From the NCBI GenBank assembly GCA_900469475.1, contig UBXG01000002.1, positions 346,760 to 410,759 on the forward strand: DNA of 64,000 bases. Reading direction: 5' to 3'. Positions within the stretch are counted from its first letter, which is position 1, and each line of letters begins with the position of its first letter. The stretch comes from Hyphomicrobiales bacterium (GTDB lineage Bacteria > Pseudomonadota > Alphaproteobacteria > Rhizobiales > Rhizobiaceae). Shown in pieces: positions 36,179-44,623 of this stretch. The position numbers and the translations under genes are program-made. The notes beneath the pieces are model-generated. The model saw only the letters and a list, made by a program, of their open reading frames with translations. It had not been told where the DNA came from and ran no database searches.

Positions 36179-37591
36179 CTAGAGCAATTCAGCGAAAAGG
36201 CTGTTGGTGCTGGTTCCGGTGATTCGTACGTTTATAATGTCACCGATTTGCGATGCTTTTGCATCAACATTCACAGATTGCAGCCAAGGGGAGCGTCCAA
36301 TCAACTGGCCCGGCATCCGGCCCGGCTTTTCCAGAAGGATATCCACTGTTTTGCCGACGCAAGCCTCCGCAAACGCATGCTGCTGCCGCAGGAGCAACGC
36401 CTGCAATCGCTCCAGCCGCTCGGTCTTGACCTCTTCGGGCACCTGATCCTTCAGCTCCGCACCGGGCGTGCCCGGCCGCGTCGAATATTTGAACGAGAAG
36501 GCCTGTGCATAATTCACCTCCTCGATGAGCTTCAGTGTATCCTCAAAATCCTGGTCTGTCTCCCCCGGGAAGCCGACGATGAAGTCACCAGAAAGGGCGA
36601 TATCCGGGCGTGCAGTACGGATCTTCTCGACAAGCGTCAGGTATTCGGCCGCCGTATGTCGCCGGTTCATCGCCTTCAGGATGCGATCCGAGCCGGCCTG
36701 AACCGGAAGATGCAGATAGGGCATCAGCGTCCGCAGGTCGCGATGTGCGCCGATCAGGCGATCGTCCATGTCGCGCGGGTGGCTGGTCGTGTAGCGCAGG
36801 CGCGCGAGACCAGGGATTTCCGCCAGGCGATAGAGGAGGTCGCCGAGGCTCCAAGCTTCGCCTTTCGGGCCGATGCCGTGCCATGCATTGACGTTCTGGC
36901 CGAGCAGCGTGATCTCGCGAACGCCGCCATCCACCAGCTTCTCGGCCTCCTCGACGATCTGGGAGACCGGGCGGGAGACTTCGGAGCCGCGCGTATAGGG
37001 CACGACGCAGAAGGTGCAGAACTTGTCGCAGCCTTCCTGCACCGTCAGGAAGGCAGTGACGCCGCGGGCACGGATCTTCGCCTTCTCTGCGATCGGCAGG
37101 TGTTCGAACTTGTCCTCGATCGCATATTCCGTGTCAACGACGCGCTGGCCTTCCTTGGCGCGACGCAGCGCGTCCGGCAGGCGATGATAGGTCTGCGGAC
37201 CGATGACGACATCGACGGCAGGCGCGCGACGCAGGATTTCCTCGCCCTCGGCCTGAGCAACGCAGCCGGTAACGCCAATCATCATCTCGCGGCCGTCGGC
37301 GGCTTTGCGCTTCTTCATTTCGCGCAGGCGGCCAAGCGCGGAATAGACCTTTTCGGCCGCCTTCTCACGGATATGGCAGGTATTCAAAAGGACGAGATCG
37401 GCCTCTTCCATGTCCTCGGTCGGCTCGTAGCCGTCACGGGCAAGCGCATCGCTCATCCGCGTGGAATCATAGACGTTCATCTGGCAGCCGTAGGTCTTGA
37501 TGAAAACCTTGCGGCTGTTGGAGCCGTCGCGGGGGCCGAGCTGCAGAGTGTCGGTCGCCGGGGCGTCGAGGGTCAGGCTGTCCTTTGTCAT
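36179..37591 (-). CDS. miaB: tRNA-2-methylthio-N6-isopentenyladenosine synthase
   Basis: Radical SAM enzyme that adds the 2-methylthio group to i6A37 of tRNAs. The 470-residue product has the N-terminal cluster motif ([12 protein letters not shown]), the radical SAM CxxxCxxC in [15 protein letters not shown], and a C-terminal TRAM domain. It is 30 bp upstream of ybeZ on the same strand. The N-terminus has about 30 extra residues before the UPF0004 domain. Confidence 0.96.
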   Translation of the reverse strand: MTKDSLTLDAPATDTLQLGPRDGSNSRKVFIKTYGCQMNVYDSTRMSDALARDGYEPTEDMEEADLVLLNTCHIREKAAEKVYSALGRLREMKKRKAADGREMMIGVTGCVAQAEGEEILRRAPAVDVVIGPQTYHRLPDALRRAKEGQRVVDTEYAIEDKFEHLPIAEKAKIRARGVTAFLTVQEGCDKFCTFCVVPYTRGSEVSRPVSQIVEEAEKLVDGGVREITLLGQNVNAWHGIGPKGEAWSLGDLLYRLAEIPGLARLRYTTSHPRDMDDRLIGAHRDLRTLMPYLHLPVQAGSDRILKAMNRRHTAAEYLTLVEKIRTARPDIALSGDFIVGFPGETDQDFEDTLKLIEEVNYAQAFSFKYSTRPGTPGAELKDQVPEEVKTERLERLQALLLRQQHAFAEACVGKTVDILLEKPGRMPGQLIGRSPWLQSVNVDAKASQIGDIINVRITGTSTNSLFAELL

Positions 37592-37652
37592 GGGCCGCTA
37601 TGTAGTGGCTTTTGCCTTCGGAGAAAATGGAAAAGTTGGAATCACCTGGAAA

Positions 37653-38450
37653 TCAGGCGATCTCGCGCCCGAGCAGGCGGCTGGCAAGCATATTGCGGAT
37701 CCGCTTGGCGATAGTGGCACTGACTTCCTTGCGATTGGTGCCGGCGCGATAATCCACTGCCTCGCCAAAGCAGACGTCGACATCGATGGCACCGCACTGG
37801 ATGATGCCCTTCAGGTGCGGCACAAGCTCGATATCACCGGGCCACGCCGTCAGCGGGCGATAATAGCGGCCCATCGGCGTTCCATGGACGCGGGTATAGG
37901 CGACCGCGACCGGCTGGACATGCACGACGGCATCCGGCGTCTTCGGCAGGGCGGCAGCGGCAGCACCGAACAGCGAGGATTTGACTTCGAGCAGCCGATT
38001 GCCGTCCGAGGTCGTCCCCTCGGGAAACAGCACCATGATTTCGCCGTCTGCCATGCGGTCGGCGATCTCATTCACCTGCTCGCCGGTTTTGCGCTTCTGT
38101 TCGCGCTCGACAAAGACGCTCTTCTGCCATTGTGCGAAAAGCCCGAAGACCGGCCAGTCCCGCACTTCCGACTTGGCGATGAAAGAGACATCGGCGACTG
38201 CCGAAAGTACGAGAATATCGAGCCAGGACGAGTGGTTGGACGCCAACATGAGAGGCCGGCTCGTCTCCATCTTGCCGACCACGTGGATGCGCACGCCAAG
38301 CCAATAGCAGACGATGCGATGCCAATAGCGCGGCAGATAGCGCCGAAGCTTCCAATCAAAGCGCAGGCAGAGGATCTGCAGCGGCAGCATCACCGCGCTG
38401 ACGACGCCAATGACCACGGCGGCACAGCCGATGCGCAGCCAGGTCATCAA
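37653..38450 (-). CDS. olsA: lyso-ornithine lipid O-acyltransferase
   Basis: PlsC-family acyltransferase of 265 residues. The active-site motif NHSSWLD (HxxxxD) and the FPEGTTSDGNRL motif are intact, and the N-terminus is a membrane anchor. In S. meliloti the equivalent gene next to miaB is olsA, which acylates lyso-ornithine lipid to ornithine lipid. The step-one gene olsB is 17 kb downstream in this window. A role in phosphatidic acid synthesis is possible instead, because these enzymes overlap in activity. Confidence 0.85.
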   Translation of the reverse strand: MMTWLRIGCAAVVIGVVSAVMLPLQILCLRFDWKLRRYLPRYWHRIVCYWLGVRIHVVGKMETSRPLMLASNHSSWLDILVLSAVADVSFIAKSEVRDWPVFGLFAQWQKSVFVEREQKRKTGEQVNEIADRMADGEIMVLFPEGTTSDGNRLLEVKSSLFGAAAAALPKTPDAVVHVQPVAVAYTRVHGTPMGRYYRPLTAWPGDIELVPHLKGIIQCGAIDVDVCFGEAVDYRAGTNRKEVSATIAKRIRNMLASRLLGREIA

Positions 38451-38480
38451 ATCGTTCGCTCCTGCATGAAAGCCTTCACG

Positions 38481-38909
38481 TCAACCTTCGTCCTTCTTCA
38501 GCGGGATGCCGTAAAGCTCCAGCCGGTGGTCGACGAGTTTGAAGCCATGTTCACGGGCAATGCGTTCCTGCAAAGCCTCGATCTCCGGCGAATGGAATTC
38601 GATTACCGCGCCGCTTTTCAGGTCGATCAGGTGATCGTGATGTTCCTCCGGCACGGTCTCGTAGCGGGAGCGGCCATCGCGAAAATCGTGGCGGGCAAGA
38701 AGGCCGGCGTCCTCGAACAGTTTGACGGTGCGGTACACAGTGGAGATCGATATCTTGGCATCCACCTGCACGGAGCGTCGATAGAGCTCCTCGACATCCG
38801 GGTGATCGCCGGAGCTCTCGATGATGCGCGCAATGACCCGGCGCTGGTCCGTCATGCGCATGCCACGCTCGGCGCAAAGCTCCTCCAGGGATTTTACGGC
38901 ATCATCCAT
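38481..38909 (-). CDS. fur: Fur family regulator (Mur type)
   Basis: Metal-responsive repressor of 142 residues. The winged helix (TDQRRVIARIIESSGDHPDV and ISISTVYRTVKLFEDAGL) is followed by the metal-binding EEHHDHLIDLKSG. The C-terminal CxxC of zinc-stabilised Fur is absent, as in rhizobial Fur homologues that act as the manganese regulator Mur. The heme-binding motif of Irr is also absent. Regulation of Mn transport is therefore expected, though the metal cannot be fixed from the sequence. Confidence 0.92.
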   Translation of the reverse strand: MDDAVKSLEELCAERGMRMTDQRRVIARIIESSGDHPDVEELYRRSVQVDAKISISTVYRTVKLFEDAGLLARHDFRDGRSRYETVPEEHHDHLIDLKSGAVIEFHSPEIEALQERIAREHGFKLVDHRLELYGIPLKKDEG

Positions 38910-38948
38910 CGATTGCTGTCTTCGGTCTGTTGGGACTGTGACAAGGGA

Positions 38949-39443
38949 CTAGCGAAGAACGCGGCGCATGACAAGCGCCGTCGACCTCTGGCCGTTTTCG
39001 CCGACATAGTAAGCCTTGCGCTCACCGACCGTCTCGAAACCGAGCTTGCGATAAAGGCCGAGGGCCGGCTGATTGCTGCCGTCGACTTCGAGAAACATGG
39101 TTTCGCCACCGCGATTGCGGGTTTCACGCAAAGCCGCTTGCATGAGGCGCCAGCCAAGGCCGGAGCGTCCGAGTTTGGCGTTGACGGCGATTGTCAGGAT
39201 TTCGCCCTCACCCGCCACATGCCGAGCCAGCACGAAGCCGGGAAGCGCCTTTTTGAGGATGGCATTGGTCTGACGGGCGACGAAGCCGAAGGTGGTCTCC
39301 TGCGAAAGGAGACCCTGAAATTCAGTCTCGTCCCAAACCCGCGGGAACCGTTCGCCATGTAGGAGCGCCACTTCGGCGCAATCCTTCAGTTCCATCGGGA
39401 CGATTTCGTATTCGGCTTTCAAGGTCAGATAAGATTCGAGCAT
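38949..39443 (-). CDS. rimI: ribosomal protein S18 alanine N-acetyltransferase
   Basis: GNAT acetyltransferase of 164 residues. The acetyl-CoA loop lies in LGRSGLGWRLMQAAL, and NQPALGLYRKLGFETVGERKAYY is the usual RimI C-terminal block. It is directly downstream of tsaB, as in many bacteria, and the two are probably co-transcribed. It acetylates the N-terminal alanine of S18 in E. coli; the rhizobial target is assumed. Confidence 0.9.
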   Translation of the reverse strand: MLESYLTLKAEYEIVPMELKDCAEVALLHGERFPRVWDETEFQGLLSQETTFGFVARQTNAILKKALPGFVLARHVAGEGEILTIAVNAKLGRSGLGWRLMQAALRETRNRGGETMFLEVDGSNQPALGLYRKLGFETVGERKAYYVGENGQRSTALVMRRVLR

Positions 39444-39445
39444 GT

Positions 39446-40102
39446 CTATTGCCTGGCAACTGCGTATCCGGCCTGCGGTCTGGCATCGGGTCCGCGAAGA
39501 TAAAGCGGCTTCGGCTTTTCGCCGGCAGGCTTGCCAGCGCCCAGCCGGGCGACGATGGCAATCGGAAATGCGTCTGGCCGCTCCGCAGGCGGCGCGTCGC
39601 TTAACCGGGCGACGGCCGTTCCAGTGACGATACCATCAAACGCGCCGGCGATTGCCCGCGCTTCGTCGATCGTCACGGCCCGAGCCTCGTCCAGCGGGTT
39701 GCCATCGGCACCGAAGCTCTGGAGATAGATCTCCTCGCGCTTGGCATCGATGGCAGCCAGAACCGACTTGCCCGGATTCTGTGCTCTGGCGGTCGCGGCC
39801 ATGACCTCGAGGGTCGTGATGCCGACTGCTGGAACATTGAGGGAAAGTGCAAATCCGCGTGCGGCTGCAACGCCGATGCGGATGCCGGTGAAGGAACCGG
39901 GGCCGACGGTCACGACGACACGCTCGATCGCCGAAAGCGCTACGCCGGCTTTCGCCAGCGCTCCGTCGACAACGTGCATCAGATGCTCGGCATGCCCCCG
40001 TCCGATCGTTTCCGTGACCTCCCCCATCACAGAATCACTGCCGCTATCATACACAGCGGCAGCGCAATCCACACCTGCCGTGTCGAGCGCCAGTACGATC
40101 AT
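39446..40102 (-). CDS. tsaB: tRNA threonylcarbamoyladenosine biosynthesis protein TsaB
   Basis: Inactive ASKHA-fold partner of TsaD in making t6A37 of ANN-decoding tRNAs. The 218-residue protein starts MIVLALDTAG, with GPGSFTGIRIGVAAARGFAL as the core signature. The frame is open upstream, but the ATG at 40102 matches the family N-terminus. Only 2 bp separate it from rimI. The partner genes tsaD and tsaE are not in this window. Confidence 0.94.
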   Translation of the reverse strand: MIVLALDTAGVDCAAAVYDSGSDSVMGEVTETIGRGHAEHLMHVVDGALAKAGVALSAIERVVVTVGPGSFTGIRIGVAAARGFALSLNVPAVGITTLEVMAATARAQNPGKSVLAAIDAKREEIYLQSFGADGNPLDEARAVTIDEARAIAGAFDGIVTGTAVARLSDAPPAERPDAFPIAIVARLGAGKPAGEKPKPLYLRGPDARPQAGYAVARQ

Positions 40103-40128
40103 GTCAAATTTTCCGAAAAGCCTGAATA

Positions 40129-40695
40129 TTAAACGGCTTCGACTTCCTGAACTTCGGGCACGAAATGGCGCAGCAGGTTCTGCACGCCATGCTTCAGCGT
40201 CGCCGTCGAGGACGGGCAACCGGCGCAGGAACCCTTCATGTTGAGATATACCTTGCCGTCACGGAAGCCGCGGAAGGTGATGTCGCCGCCATCCTGGGCA
40301 ACGGCCGGACGAACACGCGTCTCCAGCAGCTCCTTGATGGTCAGCACAATCGATTCATCGCCTTCATCGAAGAATTCGCCACCGGCATCCTGCACTTCGG
40401 AGAGAACCGACGCCGAGCCCATGACCGGCTTACCGGACATGAAATGCTCCATGATCGAACCGAGGATAGCGGGCTTCAGATGTTGCCATTCCTGATTTTC
40501 CTTGGAAACGGAAATGAAGTCGTAGCCGAAGTAAACGCCGATGACGCCCGGGATTTCGAAGAGGCGGGCAGCCAGCGGCGAAGCTTCGGCTTCCTCGGCG
40601 CTACGGAACTCGGCCGTGCCGTTTTCCATCACCACCTTGCCCGGCAGGAACTTGAGGGTCGCGGGGTTCGGCGTCGCTTCGGTCTGAATGAACAT
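40129..40695 (-). CDS. Nfu-type iron-sulfur scaffold protein
   Basis: Carrier for [4Fe-4S] clusters, 188 residues. The N-terminal Nfu domain (MFIQTEATPNPATLKFLPG) is followed by the NifU-like C-terminal domain, with the cluster cysteines in GSCAGCPSS. The ATG at 40695 has GGAG 6 nt upstream; the ATG four codons earlier overlaps that site. An Irr box lies 39-55 nt upstream, consistent with iron control. In rhizobia an Irr-linked scaffold gene of this kind has been called fssA; I leave the symbol empty because orthology was not tested. Confidence 0.93.
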   Translation of the reverse strand: MFIQTEATPNPATLKFLPGKVVMENGTAEFRSAEEAEASPLAARLFEIPGVIGVYFGYDFISVSKENQEWQHLKPAILGSIMEHFMSGKPVMGSASVLSEVQDAGGEFFDEGDESIVLTIKELLETRVRPAVAQDGGDITFRGFRDGKVYLNMKGSCAGCPSSTATLKHGVQNLLRHFVPEVQEVEAV

Positions 40696-40733
40696 CTTGA
40701 TCTCCATGCGGCAGGCGAAAACCCTGTCCCGAC

Positions 40734-40750
40734 TTTAGAATATTTCAAAA
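40734..40750 (-). promoter_or_regulatory. Irr control element (ICE) upstream of Nfu gene
   Basis: On the plus strand the site reads TTTAGAA-TAT-TTCAAAA; the ICE consensus is TTTAGAA-N3-TTCTAAA, so 13 of 14 defined positions match. It lies in the promoter area of the Nfu gene. Irr acts in many Rhizobiales to repress iron-using genes when iron is scarce. Confidence 0.7.
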
Positions 40751-40812
40751 GAAGATAGGCCTTTTGGCCATTCTATTCAAGAGAATGTTTCTCAAGAAAT
40801 GGCGTCGATCCA

Positions 40813-41304
40813 TCAACTCAGAGCGTCGATTTCCTCGTTGCTCAGCGTGTCCGGAAGCACCGTCACCGGGATCGGAAAAGCGGTTGCGCGACCGGCGATC
40901 GACGAAACCAGCGGACCGGGACCTTCCTTGGCAGACCCCGCCGCAAGAACGAGGAGCGCGATGTCCCGATCCTCTTCAATCAAGGCATTGATCTGCTCTG
41001 CGGCCGATCCCTCACGAATGACAATTTCGGCGTCAATCCCGACATTCTCGCGCACGGCCTGCGCCGCCTTTGCCGTTGCTGCCTCTGCTTCCTCGCGCGC
41101 TTCCGCCCGCATGATCTCCTCGACGCCAAGCCATTGCTGGAAGTCGCCCTCGGGAATCACATAGAGCAGAACGAGGCCGCCATTGGAGTTCTTGGCGCGC
41201 CGGCCGGCATAATGGACGGCGCGCTGGCACTCGGGCGTGCCGTCGATGACCGCCATGAACTTGCGGCGATGACCTTCGAGCCGAGAGAGACGTTTTGAAA
41301 CCAT
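40813..41304 (-). CDS. universal stress protein family protein
   Basis: UspA-fold protein of about 163 residues. The N-terminal strand FMAVIDGTPECQRAVHYA and the C-terminal region (GKEGPGPLVSSIAG; LPIPVTVLPDTL) follow the Usp pattern. An AGSAKEGPGPL stretch may stand in for the ATP-binding G-2x-G-9x-G motif. The ATG at 41304 is chosen; the frame is open further upstream with non-conserved residues. The stress it responds to cannot be inferred. It sits between nfu and trpS. Confidence 0.85.
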   Translation of the reverse strand: MVSKRLSRLEGHRRKFMAVIDGTPECQRAVHYAGRRAKNSNGGLVLLYVIPEGDFQQWLGVEEIMRAEAREEAEAATAKAAQAVRENVGIDAEIVIREGSAAEQINALIEEDRDIALLVLAAGSAKEGPGPLVSSIAGRATAFPIPVTVLPDTLSNEEIDALS

Positions 41305-41380
41305 GCGGCGACTCTGACACCTGAAGGCGGCGTTTTGCAAGCCCCCGTTTTGCGACCGAGAGGCTTGCATGACGATAACA

Positions 41381-42445
41381 TCAATAGAGAAAACCGATAA
41401 TGTCGCGAACCTGCTTCATGGTCACGTCGGCGCGGGCGCGGGCGCGGGCGCTGCCATCGCGCAGAACGGCGTCGATATGGCCGGGATCGGCCATCAGGCG
41501 GCGCATTTCCGTCGTGATCGGCGAGAGCACATGTACGGCGAGATCGACCAGCGCCGGCTTGAAGACCGAGAACTGCTGACCGCCGAACTCGGACAAAACC
41601 TCCGCCTTCGACTTATCGGCAAGGGCCGCGTAGATGCCCACCAGATTGTCGGCCTCGGGGCGACCGGCGAGACCGGCGATTTCGCTCGGCAAGCCATCCG
41701 GATCGGTCTTGGCCTTGCGGATTTTCTTGGAGATGTTTTCCTCATCATCGAGCAGGTTGATGCGTGAGAGGTCCGATGCGTCGGATTTCGACATCTTCTT
41801 CGTGCCGTCACGCAGCGACATGACGCGCGGCGCCGGGCCATCGATCAGCGGCTCGACCATCGGGAAATAGGCATGCACCGGCTCGTCGCCGACTGATATG
41901 TCGATGCCGTAGCCCGTGCGGCGGATATGCTCCATGTAGTCCAGATTGAACTTCATCGCGATGTCGCGAGTCAGCTCCAGATGCTGCTTCTGGTCGTCGC
42001 CGACGGGAACATGGGTAGCGCGATAGAGCAGAATGTCGGCGGCCATCAGGCTCGGATAGGCGTAAAGACCGAGCGAGGCCTGCTCGCGGTCCTTGCCGGC
42101 CTTGTCCTTGAACTGCGTCATGCGGTTCATCCAGCCGATACGGGCGACGCAGTTGAAGATCCAGGCGAGCTCGGCATGGCCGGGCACGGCCGACTGATTG
42201 AAGACGATATGCTTTTCCGGGTCGATGCCGGCGGCAAGGAAGGCCGCGGTGATCGAGCGCGTCTGGTTCGGCATGTCCTCATGGACGAGCTGCGCCGTCA
42301 GCGCATGCATGTCGACGACGCAATAGATGCAGTCGTTGTTGGCCTGCAGGGCCACGAACTTGCGGATCGCGCCGAGATAGTTACCGAGGTGGAGGTTGCC
42401 GGTCGGCTGAACGCCGGAGAATACGAGCGGCTTGAATTCGGTCAT
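41381..42445 (-). CDS. trpS: tryptophanyl-tRNA synthetase
   Basis: Class I synthetase of 354 residues that charges tRNA-Trp. The HIGH-like motif is [11 protein letters not shown] and the KMSKS motif is [10 protein letters not shown]. The ATG at 42445 ([16 protein letters not shown]) is used; the upstream open frame is not conserved. Near the C-terminus a short DNA repeat (gcgggc units) encodes [10 protein letters not shown], a simple-sequence expansion in a normally variable segment. Confidence 0.95.
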   Translation of the reverse strand: MTEFKPLVFSGVQPTGNLHLGNYLGAIRKFVALQANNDCIYCVVDMHALTAQLVHEDMPNQTRSITAAFLAAGIDPEKHIVFNQSAVPGHAELAWIFNCVARIGWMNRMTQFKDKAGKDREQASLGLYAYPSLMAADILLYRATHVPVGDDQKQHLELTRDIAMKFNLDYMEHIRRTGYGIDISVGDEPVHAYFPMVEPLIDGPAPRVMSLRDGTKKMSKSDASDLSRINLLDDEENISKKIRKAKTDPDGLPSEIAGLAGRPEADNLVGIYAALADKSKAEVLSEFGGQQFSVFKPALVDLAVHVLSPITTEMRRLMADPGHIDAVLRDGSARARARADVTMKQVRDIIGFLY

Positions 42446-42557
42446 GTCGTCCTCAAAAGGCTTGTGGAGGGCCTGGGCGAGCTTACACTCGACCCCTGGT
42501 TTCGAGCGGCTTATGCACGCGGGATCGGCGGGGATCAAGAGGCCATGTGATAGAGTT

Positions 42558-42950
42558 TCACGAAGAATGCTGGATCAGGTCCCAGGTGTTGCCATAGGGA
42601 TCGGCGAAGACGGCCACCGTGCCATAGACCTCTTGGCGCGGCTCCTCCAGAAAACGCACGCCCTTTGCCTTCATCGCGGCGTGATCGCGGGCGAAATCGT
42701 CGGTCTTGAGAAAGAAGCCGACGCGGCCGCCGGTCTGGTTGCCGATCGCTGCGCGCTGGCTGTCACTGGCAGCTTGGGCCAGCAGGAGCGCTGCCCCTTC
42801 CCCGCCTTTCGGCCTGACGACAACCCAGCGCTTGCCCTCCGGCTGCACCTCGTCAGCCAAGCACTCGAAGCCAAGGGCATCGCAATAGAAGGCTTTGGCA
42901 CGGTCGTAATCATCGATGACGAGGGCGACAAGAAAGAGGGATTGGGACAT
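42558..42950 (-). CDS. VOC/glyoxalase-like protein
   Basis: Small beta-alpha-beta fold protein of 130 residues in the vicinal oxygen chelate superfamily. The N-terminal [20 protein letters not shown] and C-terminal [16 protein letters not shown] blocks fit the family. Metal ligands are not all certain. The start at 42950 has AAGGAG 7 nt upstream; the longer frame that overlaps murJ is not used. Its function could be glyoxalase, ring cleavage or resistance. It lies between trpS and murJ as an accessory insertion. Confidence 0.85.
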   Translation of the reverse strand: MSQSLFLVALVIDDYDRAKAFYCDALGFECLADEVQPEGKRWVVVRPKGGEGAALLLAQAASDSQRAAIGNQTGGRVGFFLKTDDFARDHAAMKAKGVRFLEEPRQEVYGTVAVFADPYGNTWDLIQHSS

Positions 42951-43021
42951 GAGAGAGCTCCTTTCCGGCAAAATCGTTCTCTCACCCCAATTGCAGGAAG
43001 GATCGGGGTAAAGGAGTTTGA

Positions 43022-44623
43022 TTAGTCCCCGTTCACGACTTCCGCGTCCGAAATGGGTTTCGCCCGCTTGCGCTTCAAATTGCGGCGTACCATGCCCAAA
43101 TCCACGCCGCCGATCAGGAAGGCCATAATGAAATAAACCGCCATCGCAATCAATATGAGCAGGCCCAAGACGCCGGTCTTGGTGAGCAGCGTCGCGCCGG
43201 ACCCCAGAAGCGGCTCCCACCGATGAGACAAATATACGATGACGCCGCCCATGACGGCGGAGGAGACGAGCAGCATGACGGTGCGGCGCACCAGCGACCA
43301 TTCCCAGACAAGATGCCCGCGGCGATAGAGCGTAACGAAGAGCTGTACAGCGTTCAGCCATCCGGCAACCGCCTCGGCGAGCGCAATGCCGCGTTCGGCC
43401 AGCACCGGGAAAAGCAGGATGGACAGCGCCGAATTGACGGCGACGGCGACCGCCGTGTAGCGCATCGGCGATTTCGTATCTTCGCGGGCATAAAAGCCGG
43501 GCTGCAAGGCCTTGATCAGAACGAAAGCCGGCAGGCCCAGGCCGAAGATGGCGAGGATGGAGCCGACCAGCGTTGTATTGTTCGCGTTAAAGGCGCCGCG
43601 CTCGTAAAGCACGCGGATGATATCGTCGGAGAGCAACCATAGGGCGACGGCGGCCGGCAGCGTCAGGAACAGCACGAATTCGATCGAGCGGTTCTGGATA
43701 TTGGCGGCTTCCTTGATATGGCCCGACTTCAGCGAACGCGCCAATTCCGGCAGAAGCACGATTCCGACCGCGACGCCGACGACGCCGAGCGGCAGCTGGT
43801 AGATGCGGTCTGCATATTGCAGGGCGGCGATCGCGCCTTCCTTGCCCGAGGCAATTGCCTGGCCGATCACCAGATTGATCTGAGTGACGCCGCCGGTGAT
43901 GGCCGCTGGAATCGCAAGAAGCAGGAGCCGCTTGACATTGGGCGTGAAGCGCGGAAAGCGCAGGCCGATACTGATGCCCGCATGACGCACGCCGATATAG
44001 ACGACGGCCAGCTGCAGCACGCCTGCCACCAATACCGACCAGGACAGGTACCAGGCGGTGATCAGCGGATCGGCACCGAAATAGATCGCGTAGAACAGCG
44101 CGCTGATCATCACCAGGTTGAGGAAGATCGGAGCGACGGCGGCGGCGAAGAAATGATGCAGCGAATTCAGCATGCCGCTCATCATCGCCGTCAGCGACAT
44201 CGACATGAGATAGGGGAACATCACGGCCGCCAACCGGACCGTCAGGTCGAATTTCTCGGCATCGTCGGCAAAGCCGGGCGCGATGACCCAACGCACCAGG
44301 AGCGGCATGGCGAGTTCCATGACGATGGTGATCAGCAGCAGGACCGAGAAGAGAACGCCGAAGACTTCTTCCGAAAAGCGCTTGGCGCCCTCGATGCCGT
44401 GCGCCTCGATCTCCTTTGCAAAGAGCGGCACGAAGGCGGCGTTGAAGGCACCTTCGGCAAACAGCCGGCGGAAGAGGTTCGGAAAGCGGAAGGCGGCGTA
44501 GAAGACGTCTGCCATCGGCCCCGTGCCGAGGGCGGCTGCCATCAAGGTTTCGCGGGCGAAGCCGAAGATGCGGCTGCCGAGCGTCGCGCCACCGACGGTG
44601 ATGAATTTCTTGACTAGGCTCAT
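43022..44623 (-). CDS. murJ: lipid II flippase MurJ
   Basis: Flips lipid II across the inner membrane for peptidoglycan synthesis. The 533-residue protein has about 14 predicted membrane segments, with the MVF-family start [19 protein letters not shown] and [11 protein letters not shown] inside. It overlaps glnD by 4 bp (ATGA, 44620-44623). The glnD-murJ pairing is common in rhizobia. Confidence 0.95.
   Translation of the reverse strand: MSLVKKFITVGGATLGSRIFGFARETLMAAALGTGPMADVFYAAFRFPNLFRRLFAEGAFNAAFVPLFAKEIEAHGIEGAKRFSEEVFGVLFSVLLLITIVMELAMPLLVRWVIAPGFADDAEKFDLTVRLAAVMFPYLMSMSLTAMMSGMLNSLHHFFAAAVAPIFLNLVMISALFYAIYFGADPLITAWYLSWSVLVAGVLQLAVVYIGVRHAGISIGLRFPRFTPNVKRLLLLAIPAAITGGVTQINLVIGQAIASGKEGAIAALQYADRIYQLPLGVVGVAVGIVLLPELARSLKSGHIKEAANIQNRSIEFVLFLTLPAAVALWLLSDDIIRVLYERGAFNANNTTLVGSILAIFGLGLPAFVLIKALQPGFYAREDTKSPMRYTAVAVAVNSALSILLFPVLAERGIALAEAVAGWLNAVQLFVTLYRRGHLVWEWSLVRRTVMLLVSSAVMGGVIVYLSHRWEPLLGSGATLLTKTGVLGLLILIAMAVYFIMAFLIGGVDLGMVRRNLKRKRAKPISDAEVVNGD

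Noticed and set aside
37497..39362. ORF of 621 codons on the plus strand
   Set aside because: It is opposite olsA, fur and rimI, all of which are clear genes. It is a shadow frame.
41430..41460. Tandem gcgggc repeat as a regulatory microsatellite
   Set aside because: It lies within the trpS coding frame, encodes Arg-Ala units in a variable segment, and keeps the frame.
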